Assembly: GCA_003151815.1 (NCBI GenBank)
Contig: PLYN01000045.1
Location: 62,001-126,000, forward strand
Length of the DNA stretch: 64,000 bases
Source: Bacteroidota bacterium
Lineage (GTDB): Bacteria > Bacteroidota > Bacteroidia > 2-12-FULL-35-15
Direction of reading: 5' to 3'
A program made the translations under genes and the position numbers. Positions within the stretch are counted from its first letter, which is position 1, and each line of letters opens with the position of its first letter. A model generated the notes under the pieces. That model had not been told where the DNA came from and did not search any database. It was given only the letters and a program-made list of their open reading frames with translations. Below, in pieces: positions 6,927 through 16,496 of the stretch.

Positions 6927-7388
6927 TTATTTAAAATACCAAAGTATTATGCTTACTATTATTGAAAGTATCCCTATTGCTATACCAGCTATCTCTATTT
7001 TTCTATTTGGAGTTGGCATCGGATGTTTTATTTGTGTTATAGTTTCTGTTTTGTTTTGCGAAAAATTCTGGCTCGCTATATTATGACTTCCTTGTTGAAT
7101 TATTCCATGATTAGTCCCTACATTAATTTCACTTTTCGATATTGTCATTTTACGTTTTTCAATTTCTTTATTAGTTCTGAATAAATAAAATTCTGCAAAA
7201 GTATTTTTTGCTTGTGCTTCTCCTAAAGTATTATCCATTCCCTTTTGCGCCCTAAATGTTTGAAGTTTTAATTCTATTTGTTTATTTTTAAAATTACCTT
7301 CTGCCCACGTTCTTATTTCTAAAAGTCTTTCCCCATTAGTATTTTCTATTAATGAAACAAATTCAGAGGCAGTCATTTTTGAGAACAT
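6927..7388 (-). CDS. Tail-anchored membrane protein of unknown function
   Basis: The 153-residue product has a soluble, charged N-terminal helical part of about 85 residues, a polar linker with the motif NVGTNHGIIQQGSHNIASQN, and one C-terminal membrane helix (IAGIAIGILSIIVSIILWYF). No signal peptide is present, so the front part should face the cytoplasm. The polar HG/GSHN linker resembles short glycine-asparagine linkers in accessory membrane proteins, but no family is recognised. The start could be MFSKM or the second Met, four codons later. It sits between gyrB and the lipoprotein gene. Confidence 0.5.
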   Translation of the reverse strand: MFSKMTASEFVSLIENTNGERLLEIRTWAEGNFKNKQIELKLQTFRAQKGMDNTLGEAQAKNTFAEFYLFRTNKEIEKRKMTISKSEINVGTNHGIIQQGSHNIASQNFSQNKTETITQIKHPMPTPNRKIEIAGIAIGILSIIVSIILWYFK

Positions 7389-7493
7389 AATTTATATTTT
7401 AGATTCAGTCCCGTAACTATTATAAATTGTCTGTCGCGAAATTGTCTTTTGCTTGCCTTGCCGCTAACTTATTTATAGAGGAAGTATTTATCA

Positions 7494-7542
7494 AAAAAAC
7501 TTCCCCAACACATCCGAAATGGCAGTATTGGGGAAGTTTTTG
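7494..7542 (-). terminator. Stem-loop terminator of gyrB
   Basis: AAAACTTCCCCAA pairs with TTGGGGAAGTTTT around a 20-base loop, with T/A tracts outside, about 20 bases beyond the gyrB stop. Confidence 0.75.
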
Positions 7543-7562
7543 TTGAATATTGTAATGCTTAT

Positions 7563-9557
<1,995 letters not shown>

Positions 9558-9606
9558 TTATTTCGATGAATTATGTTATAATAATATATGCTTTTTTAAA
9601 AGCTAA

Positions 9607-9614
9607 CAAATATA
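9607..9614 (-). promoter_or_regulatory. Probable gyrB promoter box (TATATTTG)
   Basis: On the minus strand TATATTTG matches TAnnTTTG about 50 bases before the gyrB ATG. The -33 element is not clear. Confidence 0.45.
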
Positions 9615-9759
9615 ACCATTCACCTACAAAATAGCTATAAATAAGGGGAGACAAAAGGGTAATCTTATTAACTAAATGTTAATAAGATTTTACCTTAAAA
9701 TTTGGATATTTGAACTACTTTTTTGAGTTCAGGAGAGGTGGGAAGATGGGCTTCTTAAA

Positions 9760-9780
9760 TGGAACGCAGATGACGCAGAT
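9760..9780. repeat. Single copy of the GGAACGCAGATGACGCAGAT repeat
   Basis: TGGAACGCAGATGACGCAGAT matches the arms of the inverted-repeat element at 10610-10750. The 313-base gap 9558-9870 otherwise holds the gyrB promoter and a family-E repeat; no gene is seen. Confidence 0.55.
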
Positions 9781-9839
9781 TGCTCATGATTTAAAAGGAT
9801 GATTTTTTTAATTTGTTTTATCAATCTTCCACGCAAAGT

Positions 9840-9890
9840 CTTCGACAAGCTCAGACTGACAGTGCGCAAGTCATATTGAGCCTGTCGAAA
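9840..9890. repeat. Family-E inverted repeat (TTCGACAAGCTCA / TGAGCCTGTCGAA)
   Basis: The arms differ by one base and flank about 20 bases. The right arm overlaps the end of the amidotransferase gene and supplies its stop codon. A half copy is at 5311-5329. Confidence 0.7.
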
Positions 9891-10593
9891 TATGTGCGGT
9901 GGTTTCCTTTGTCAACTTCCCTAAAATGTCCAACATCATTTTATTGGAGGATTGTATGTATTGAGTTGTTTCTATAATTTGTTTTTCGGATTGGATAAAT
10001 TCAGCACCGGGAACCAGCTCATGTCCGCAATGTTTAACAAAGGCTTTAATGGCTTCCGGAGTGACCTCCAAATGATATTGAATACCCATCACTTTTTCAT
10101 GAAACGTAAATATTTGATTTTTACAAGCTACAGATGACGAATGAAGGATTGAGCCCTTCGGGAGATCAAAAGTGTCTCCATGCCAATGAAACACATTAAA
10201 TTCTGTGTTTATATTTATGTTGGTATATGTTTGAAAGCTTGGATTAAAATTTACCGGGAACCAACCGATCTCTTTTTGTTTGTTCGGATATACTTTTGCG
10301 CCGAGCACATCCGCAATTAATTGCGCACCCAAACAAACTCCTAAAACATTTTTTTTTGCGCCGATCGCTTTTTTTATAAATTCTTTTTCTGAGGCAAGCC
10401 ATGAGAATTCAGCTTCATCATAAACACCCATTGGTCCACCCATAATAATAAGAAAATCAATATTATTTAGATCCGGCAACGATCCATTTTCGTAAAATTT
10501 AGTATATGTTAAATGGTGATCATTTTTTATGATCCATTCTTCGATGCAACCTAAGCCTTCGAAAGGGACATGTTGAAAACAGTGGATGTTCAT
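9871..10593 (-). CDS. Class I glutamine amidotransferase
   Basis: The 240-residue protein is a stand-alone glutaminase domain of the GMP-synthase-like group. IIMGGPMGVYDE lies near residue 50, the nucleophile Cys87 is in VLGVCLGAQLIADVLGAKVY, and the His/Glu pair is in MGIQYHLEVTPEAI near 170-180. No synthetase domain or partner gene adjoins, so the acceptor for the released ammonia is unknown. The last residues (ISTGSI and stop) are encoded by a repeat element at 9840-9890, so the original C-terminus was probably altered. An inverted-repeat element lies directly upstream of the start. Confidence 0.85.
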   Translation of the reverse strand: MNIHCFQHVPFEGLGCIEEWIIKNDHHLTYTKFYENGSLPDLNNIDFLIIMGGPMGVYDEAEFSWLASEKEFIKKAIGAKKNVLGVCLGAQLIADVLGAKVYPNKQKEIGWFPVNFNPSFQTYTNININTEFNVFHWHGDTFDLPKGSILHSSSVACKNQIFTFHEKVMGIQYHLEVTPEAIKAFVKHCGHELVPGAEFIQSEKQIIETTQYIQSSNKMMLDILGKLTKETTAHISTGSI

Positions 10594-10609
10594 TTGAAGG
10601 AATTTGAAA

Positions 10610-10750
10610 TGGAACGCAGATCTTTATGATTTTTAAGATCTAAATGGATTTTAGATTTAGTTTATGTTTAAAGAATTTGAAAAAAAATATTCTGACAAAA
10701 TTAAGATTTTATCTGCTTTTATCTTAAAAATCATAAAGATCTGCGTTCCA
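10610..10750. repeat. Inverted-repeat (MITE-like) element with 30-bp perfect arms
   Basis: The left arm at 10610-10639 begins TGGAACGCAGATCTTTATG and the right arm at 10721-10750 is its exact complement. About 80 AT-rich bases separate them. It lies between ftsZ and the amidotransferase gene; no gene is present. Confidence 0.8.
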
Positions 10751-10781
10751 TTATCTGCGTACTATTTATTTGCCACAAAAA

Positions 10782-10806
10782 AAGGGCTCTGAAATTCAGA
10801 ACCCTT
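10782..10806 (-). terminator. Terminator after ftsZ
   Basis: AAGGGCTCTGAA and TTCAGAACCCTT pair with one mismatch, and on the minus strand seven T follow. It closes the dcw transcript. Confidence 0.75.
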
Positions 10807-10832
10807 CTCCCTTATAATTATATTCAACGAAA

Positions 10833-12422
10833 TTAATCCACATTATCGTGTAAAAAAGAATTGTTTGGTTTGATCTCCGCTTTTTTATCATCGCCTTCCG
10901 ACAACGTAAAACGCGATACTTGTGATTCAGATGAATGAGGTGTTGTATCCAAATTTATACCTTTTCTTTTGTAAGCCGGCTCATTTTCAAGTTCGGATAA
11001 ACCATTTTGAGATTTCACTTTAAAACTCAAATCTCTCAATCTTGCAACACGATCTTGTGCTTTTTTCAATTGCTCTTCGTTTTGAACTTTAGCTACTATC
11101 GTATTTTCTTTGTTTTCTATTTCAGGTACCGACTTCATTTCCATCTCATTTACATAAGACATATATGGTTCTTCCGGTGAGGTTGTATTATTTGTAATTT
11201 CAAATTCGAAAGAAACATTTTCATTATTAAGTGTGGTCTCTTCTTCCCTCACAAACACGAAAGGCTGTGAATCTTGCTCTGATTCTGTTTCTTCGTTTGT
11301 TTCGGAAGTAACTTCTTCCTGTACAATAAATGAGCTGATTTCTGACACCGCCGGAGTAACGTTAACTACTGGCATTGCAACAGTTTCCTTTTTATCAGAA
11401 TCATCCATCAATGAAAACACTTTTCTTTCAGGAACTTTTTCAAATCTAATACCTACATCGGCTTTCGAATTAAATCCGGTTGCAATAATGGTAACACTTA
11501 CATTACTACCCAACGCTAAGTCCACGCCATAACCCTTAATTATTTCAGCACTCATGCCTGCTGCATCCTGAATGTAATCAGTAATTTCACCTAATTCATC
11601 CATGGTGATCTCATCTTCACCACACATGATATTTACCAATACATAACGAGCACCTTTAATGTTGCTATCGTTTAATAATGGTGATGCCATTGCCTGTTCA
11701 ACAGCGTGTAATGCGCGGTTTTCGCCGGAAGCCTGAGCAGAACCCATAATGGCTACACCGCTATCTTTCATTACGGTTTTCACATCATTGATATCTGTAT
11801 TGATTTGTAAAGTAGTAGTGATAATATCAGCAATGCCTTTAGCCGCAGTTGTTAAAATATCATCGGCATGACCAAAAGCTTCAGTCACTTTTAAGTTACC
11901 ATATATCTCACGTAATTTATCATTGCTAATTACTAACAATGTATCTACATTTTGTTTCAATGCATCTAAACCTTCATCAGCCTGAGCTTTACGTTTTTTT
12001 CCTTCGAAACCAAACGGGATAGTAACAATACCAACAGTTAATATCCCCATTTCTTTGGCAGCTTTTGCAATTATCGGAGCTGCTCCTGTTCCGGTACCAC
12101 CACCCAAACCTGCAGTAATAAATACCATTTCGGTATTGTTCGATAAAAGTTCTTTTATTTCTTCGATACTTTCGATAGCGGCATTTTTACCAACTTCCGG
12201 CAAAGATCCCGCGCCACGCCCTCTTGTTAACGTTTGACCCAACTGCACTTTCAAAGGAACCGGACTTACATCCAACGATTGCTGATCGGTATTACAAACA
12301 ATAAAATCAACACCTTTTATACCTTGCTTATACATGTGATTAACAGCATTGCTGCCACCACCACCAACTCCAATTACTTTAATAATGGAGGAGTTTTCCT
12401 GAGATAGATCAAATTTTATCAT
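10833..12422 (-). CDS. ftsZ: Cell division GTPase FtsZ
   Basis: The 529-residue protein has the nucleotide-binding glycines VIGVGGGGSNAVNHM (residues 16-30) and the tubulin signature GGGTGTGAAP (107-116). After the polymerising core, about residue 315, there is a long acidic linker, then a C-terminal conserved peptide ending NSFLHDNVD, which resembles the Bacteroidota FtsZ tail that binds FtsA. It forms the Z-ring at midcell. It is the last gene of the dcw cluster and is separated from ftsA by a 384-base spacer filled with a MITE-like repeat, so it may have its own promoter or depend on read-through across the element. Confidence 0.98.
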   Translation of the reverse strand: MIKFDLSQENSSIIKVIGVGGGGSNAVNHMYKQGIKGVDFIVCNTDQQSLDVSPVPLKVQLGQTLTRGRGAGSLPEVGKNAAIESIEEIKELLSNNTEMVFITAGLGGGTGTGAAPIIAKAAKEMGILTVGIVTIPFGFEGKKRKAQADEGLDALKQNVDTLLVISNDKLREIYGNLKVTEAFGHADDILTTAAKGIADIITTTLQINTDINDVKTVMKDSGVAIMGSAQASGENRALHAVEQAMASPLLNDSNIKGARYVLVNIMCGEDEITMDELGEITDYIQDAAGMSAEIIKGYGVDLALGSNVSVTIIATGFNSKADVGIRFEKVPERKVFSLMDDSDKKETVAMPVVNVTPAVSEISSFIVQEEVTSETNEETESEQDSQPFVFVREEETTLNNENVSFEFEITNNTTSPEEPYMSYVNEMEMKSVPEIENKENTIVAKVQNEEQLKKAQDRVARLRDLSFKVKSQNGLSELENEPAYKRKGINLDTTPHSSESQVSRFTLSEGDDKKAEIKPNNSFLHDNVD

Positions 12423-12592
12423 ATGGTTTTTGTGTTAATAACGTTTGATATTATTGCCTTTAGCCGATGTTCATTTCTTTCGATGCATAAAATTGCCGCT
12501 TTTTTTAATGTAGATTTAACGCCCATCTGATTAGTTACTAACTATGGAGTGTTAATTTCCTGCCAATTCTATTTGATTTATGACAGGTAATT

Positions 12593-12804
12593 TAACCACA
12601 TAGAAACATAGAATTTTTAAAATTAATTTACAGAGAATATATAAATCTACTTAGGCTTTTCCTAGTTCACATAGCTCTGAATAGCCACTTCATAGGGCTT
12701 AAATTAATTTGCTCTTATTACTTATCTATGTTAAAAATTTATTTTCCATTTTTATTTATGCTTTATTTTTATCAAAACAAAAACTATGTTTCTATGTGGT
12801 TAAT
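12593..12804. repeat. MITE-like inverted-repeat element between ftsA and ftsZ
   Basis: TTAACCACATAGAAACATAG at 12593-12612 is exactly complementary to 12785-12804. The 212-base element abuts the 3' end of ftsA and fills most of the 12423-12806 gap. It has no coding frame of its own. The rest of the gap (12423-12592) is AT-rich and would contain the ftsZ leader. Confidence 0.8.
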
Positions 12805-12806
12805 TT

Positions 12807-14084
12807 TTATTGCTGCATACCATCTTCATCAAAAAACTTTTTGATCTTATCAAAAAAGCCGGAAGATTTTGGCTCGGAATGTCCTGTAATGGTTTCAGGA
12901 ATTGCTGTTGCTACCACCTTTTTTCCTTGCTTGTCGAGTGTTTGTAATCCTTTCATAATAAGTCCTACAGAGGTTGCAAACATTGGGCTTGTAACTTCTT
13001 CACTGCCTTTTGCCAAATGCTCATTCGGATAACCAACACGTGAATCCATACCGGTAATATATTCTACTAATTGAGTAACGTGTTTCAATTGAGCACCACC
13101 ACCGGTAATGACAATTCCCGCAATTAATTTTTTCTCGTAGCCGGAATTTTTAATTTCATAAAATACGTGTTCAATTATTTCTTCCATACGTGCCTGAATG
13201 ATGGAAGATAAATTTCTTACTGAAATTTCCTTGTGTTGGCGGCCTCTTAAACCGGGTATCGAAACAATTTCATTTTCCTGATTTTCGCTCGCCAATGCGG
13301 AACCAAATTTAATTTTTAATAATTCCGCCTGACTTTTTATGATGGTACAGCCTTCTTTAATATCCTCCGTAATTACATTACCACCAAAAGGAATTACAGC
13401 CGTGTGGCGAATAATTCCATCCTGAAAAATTGCCACATCTGTTGTTCCACCACCAATATCAACCAACACAACTCCTGCTTCTTTTTCTTCATCACTCAAC
13501 ACTGCATCAGCAGAAGCAAGTGGCTCCAACATTAATTCAGAAACTTCGAGTCCCGCTTTTTGAACGCATTTAAAAATATTTTTAGCAGCAGCAGTTTGAC
13601 CTGTGATGATATGGAAATTAGCTTCCAAACGTATCCCCGACATACCAATTGGATTTTTAATGCCTTGTTCACTATCAATAATATATTCCTGCGGCAATAC
13701 ATGAATGATCTCTTCACCGGGCTGCATTACCAGTCTGAACATATCATCGATCAAGGAATCAATGTCTTTTTGCGCTATTTCTTCTTCCACACTCGAGCGG
13801 GTTTTAATACCACGATGTTGTACGCTTTTTATATGCTGACCTGCAATACCAACATTCACTACTTTAATGTTAACACCCGATTTAGCTTCTGCTTCAGCAA
13901 CAGCCGTTCGAATTGCTTCTACTGTTTTATCTATATTTTGAACTACGCCGCGTGCAACTCCGTAGGATTCGGATTTACCCATACCAAGTATCTCAATTTT
14001 TCCGAACTCATTTCTTCGTCCAACAATTGCTACAATTTTTGTTGTTCCGATGTCTAAGCCTACTACAATTTCTGATGGTTCCAT
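12807..14084 (-). CDS. ftsA: Cell division actin-like protein FtsA
   Basis: The 425-residue product has the actin-fold phosphate-1 motif VVGLDIGTTKIVAIVG (7-22), phosphate-2 motif VLVDIGGGTTDVAIF near 207, and the adenosine motif IVITGGGAQLKHV near 328. The C-terminus ends in an amphipathic helix (SGFFDKIKKFFDEDG) of the kind that binds the membrane. It tethers FtsZ polymers to the inner membrane. It follows ftsQ after a 45-base spacer containing a 13-base tandem repeat. Confidence 0.97.
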   Translation of the reverse strand: MEPSEIVVGLDIGTTKIVAIVGRRNEFGKIEILGMGKSESYGVARGVVQNIDKTVEAIRTAVAEAEAKSGVNIKVVNVGIAGQHIKSVQHRGIKTRSSVEEEIAQKDIDSLIDDMFRLVMQPGEEIIHVLPQEYIIDSEQGIKNPIGMSGIRLEANFHIITGQTAAAKNIFKCVQKAGLEVSELMLEPLASADAVLSDEEKEAGVVLVDIGGGTTDVAIFQDGIIRHTAVIPFGGNVITEDIKEGCTIIKSQAELLKIKFGSALASENQENEIVSIPGLRGRQHKEISVRNLSSIIQARMEEIIEHVFYEIKNSGYEKKLIAGIVITGGGAQLKHVTQLVEYITGMDSRVGYPNEHLAKGSEEVTSPMFATSVGLIMKGLQTLDKQGKKVVATAIPETITGHSEPKSSGFFDKIKKFFDEDGMQQ

Positions 14085-14093
14085 TTGTGTTGA

Positions 14094-14137
14094 AATTTTC
14101 TGTTAAATTTTTCTGTTAAATTTTTCTGTTAAATTTT
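14094..14137. repeat. 13-base tandem repeat at the ftsQ/ftsA junction
   Basis: Three copies of TTTTCTGTTAAAT stand head to tail. The array contains the ftsQ stop codon (14129-14131) and lies just upstream of the ftsA ATG at 14084, so changes in copy number would alter the spacing. Confidence 0.75.
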
Positions 14138-14977
14138 TTCGATAGGTTTTTTAATAATATTTTTTGCAATACTTTTTTTTGTACACACTATTTGATTCTT
14201 AAATTTCAGGTTAATAATTGAATATTTATCCCACCAACCGGTAGTATTTAGGCCTTGCTGATAAAAAGTGATCAATTTTTTAAATTTCTCATCCATTGCT
14301 GTTGTGTCACCAAAAATTATTTTTTGATCGCCAACCATTGGCACTATTTCCATATCATTTAAACTATCAATATAAATTTGCTGTACTTGCGCTTTCCAAA
14401 ATTCATCTGCATTGATATAGGTTGCCATGGCATATAATTCGCCTAACATATTGTTTTCTTTTGCTTTGTTTTCTTTTGAAATATGTGCTACAGAATGTTT
14501 GCAGTTCTTTACAAATGGTTCTAAAATATTACCATTCGCAATTAAAATTTTGGCTGTATATTTTGTAGATAATGGCATTAATTTTCCTTCATCATCTATG
14601 TAATAACTTTCTCCGGTTGCATTGATAACACGAATGATCGGCTTGCGTTGTTTCACTTCTACTTTAACTTTTCCATCAATGGTCATATACACTTCTGCGT
14701 TTGCAATATCTTCATGACTATTCAGCTTATGCTCTATTTCAGGGATATTCACCCATGCTTTAGGCCTACCAACAATTGAATCGCCTCTGTCGAGAATTAA
14801 TTGAGCAATATCTTTTTTATTTAAAAAATACAGGTCGCCATCCTGGTTGACATGTATATCAAGACTTTTACAGAGTAATGAATCTTGTTTTTCATTCACA
14901 AAACCCATGCTGATGATCAAGCCGATAATTAAACCCGACCATAGTGTAATGAATAATATTTTTTTAAACTTTTTCAA
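14129..14977 (-). CDS. ftsQ: Cell division protein FtsQ
   Basis: The 282-residue bitopic protein has one membrane helix near the N-terminus (ILFITLWSGLIIGLIISMGFV), a POTRA-like region (residues 35-105, with VNIPEIEHKLNSHEDIANAEVYM) and the FtsQ domain beyond. The order in the cluster (murC-ftsQ-ftsA-ftsZ) fixes the identity. It links the cytoplasmic Z-ring to the periplasmic synthases with FtsL. The best start is TTG at 14977; no ATG is placed suitably. A C-rich repeat lies immediately upstream. Confidence 0.92.
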   Translation of the reverse strand: MKKFKKILFITLWSGLIIGLIISMGFVNEKQDSLLCKSLDIHVNQDGDLYFLNKKDIAQLILDRGDSIVGRPKAWVNIPEIEHKLNSHEDIANAEVYMTIDGKVKVEVKQRKPIIRVINATGESYYIDDEGKLMPLSTKYTAKILIANGNILEPFVKNCKHSVAHISKENKAKENNMLGELYAMATYINADEFWKAQVQQIYIDSLNDMEIVPMVGDQKIIFGDTTAMDEKFKKLITFYQQGLNTTGWWDKYSIINLKFKNQIVCTKKSIAKNIIKKPIEKI

Positions 14978-14982
14978 TTTTT

Positions 14983-15023
14983 ACCTCACCCCCTGCCCCT
15001 CTCCATTTGGAGAGGGGGGAGTG
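14983..15023. repeat. REP-like element, family A, between murC and ftsQ
   Basis: CCTCACCCCCTGCCC leads into a CCCTCTCC/GGAGAGGG hairpin. It occupies nearly all of the spacer from the ftsQ start to the murC stop. Confidence 0.85.
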
Positions 15024-15031
15024 CTCCGTAA

Positions 15032-16429
15032 TTAATTTAATTTCATTAATTTATTTTTCAATGGTTCCACAATGGTGTCAATATCACCGGCACCTAACGT
15101 CAACAATACATCCAGTTGAAGATGACTAACTTTTTCCAACAGATCATTTTTCTGACAAATACTTTTGTTTTTCAACTTCATTTTATCCAACAACATTTTT
15201 GAATTTACTCCTTCAATTGGTAGTTCGCGCGCCGGATAGATCTCCATCAATATACATTCATCCAACAGATCCAAACTTTTTGCAAAATCGTCAGCAAAAT
15301 CACGTGTACGCGTAAATAAATGCGGTTGAAATATTCCTGTAATTTTTTTAGTCGGGTACATTTCTTTTGCAGAATTGATACATGCTTTTAACTCTTCCGG
15401 ATGGTGGGCGTAATCATCAATAAAAACAAGTTTGTCGGTTTTTAATTGATAATCAAAACGCCTTTTAACACCTTGAAATGTTTTTAATGCTTTGCGTACA
15501 TTGTCTTCCGAAACATTCATTAAACAAGCTACAACAATTGATGCAATTGAATTTTCGACATTATGTAAACCCGGCAAACCTAAGGTCATGTTTTTAAATA
15601 CGCCCTTCGGAGTATGAACCTCGAAATGATATTCTGCATTTTTAATTTCAATATTTTGCGCGTAATAATCTGCTGTCTTATCATCCACAGAATAAGTGAT
15701 GCAACCATTAATCGGATTAATATTATCTACAATACTTTTCTTCAAGATCAGTTTTGATCGTACCTGACTCGCAAACAAAGAATAGGATTCTTCCATATAT
15801 TTTCTATCTCCGTAAATATCCAAATGGTCGGCATCAACGGAAGTGATAACGGCTATTTCGGGATGCAAGGTTAAAAATGAACGATCGTATTCATCGGCTT
15901 CAACAACCACAAGATTGCGGATTGCGGATTTTGAATTTCGGATTTTTAAATTTTCACTCAACAATAAATTGGTATTGTAATTTTGCGTGATACCTCCTAA
16001 AAACGCTGAAGGATCTAAATCGGCAACTTTTAAAATATGTGCAATTAAAGATGAAGTAGTTGTCTTTCCGTGTGTGCCCGCAACTGCAATAGTATATGTT
16101 GATTCAGTAATCATCCCTAAAACTTCAGAACGCTTTTTAATAGTATAATTATTTTCCTGAAAATAATTAAATTCACTGTGATCACTTGGTATTGCAGGAG
16201 TATAAACTATTAGAATTTCGGATTTCGGATTTTTGATTTCGGATTTAATATGACTAATATCATCCACAAAATGTATATCAATACCTTCAGCAATTAATTC
16301 ATCGGTAAGTTTAGTTGGAGTTTTATCATAACCGCTTACACTCTTACCCATCGCACTAAAATAGCGTGCTAAAGCGCTCATTCCGATGCCGCCTATTCCT
16401 AGAAAATATATGTATTTATAATTATTCAA
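15032..16429 (-). CDS. murC: UDP-N-acetylmuramate--L-alanine ligase
   Basis: The 465-residue Mur ligase has the Rossmann start YFLGIGGIGMSALARYFSAM, the P-loop VAGTHGKTTTSSLIAHIL, and the later motifs VVVEADEYDRSF, HNVENS and DDYAHHPEELKA. It adds L-alanine to UDP-MurNAc in the cytoplasm. Two copies of a low-complexity repeat are read in frame, as KSEIKNPKSEIL near residue 65 and LKIRNSKSAIRNL near 160-172. The second lies directly before the conserved VVVEADEYD strand, in a surface loop by inference. The catalytic motifs are intact, so the gene should be functional. Confidence 0.97.
   Translation of the reverse strand: MNNYKYIYFLGIGGIGMSALARYFSAMGKSVSGYDKTPTKLTDELIAEGIDIHFVDDISHIKSEIKNPKSEILIVYTPAIPSDHSEFNYFQENNYTIKKRSEVLGMITESTYTIAVAGTHGKTTTSSLIAHILKVADLDPSAFLGGITQNYNTNLLLSENLKIRNSKSAIRNLVVVEADEYDRSFLTLHPEIAVITSVDADHLDIYGDRKYMEESYSLFASQVRSKLILKKSIVDNINPINGCITYSVDDKTADYYAQNIEIKNAEYHFEVHTPKGVFKNMTLGLPGLHNVENSIASIVVACLMNVSEDNVRKALKTFQGVKRRFDYQLKTDKLVFIDDYAHHPEELKACINSAKEMYPTKKITGIFQPHLFTRTRDFADDFAKSLDLLDECILMEIYPARELPIEGVNSKMLLDKMKLKNKSICQKNDLLEKVSHLQLDVLLTLGAGDIDTIVEPLKNKLMKLN
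15911..15950. repeat. CGGATT-type low-complexity repeat in murC, copy 1
   Basis: The plus strand reads ATTGCGGATTGCGGATTTTG followed by AATTTCGGATTTTTAAA. It is coding, in frame, and resembles the copy at 16213-16250. Confidence 0.7.
16213..16250. repeat. CGGATT-type low-complexity repeat in murC, copy 2
   Basis: The plus strand reads GAATTTCGGATTTCGGATTT, then TTGATTTCGGATTTAA. It is in frame in murC and encodes KSEIKNPKSEI. Confidence 0.7.
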
Positions 16430-16432
16430 AAG

Positions 16433-16474
16433 ACCTCACCCCTTATTCCCCTCTCCACAGGAGAGGGGGCGAAA
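16433..16474. repeat. REP-like element, family A, between murG and murC
   Basis: CCTCACCCCTTATTCCC is followed by CCTCTCC/GGAGAGG hairpin arms. It fills the 67-base spacer. Confidence 0.85.
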
Positions 16475-16496
16475 CTTAATCGCTAGTTAAATATTT

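Noticed and set aside
13560-14119. Long open frames antisense to ftsA
   Set aside because: Cys/Tyr/Phe-rich translations typical of the opposite strand of a coding region; ftsA is certain.
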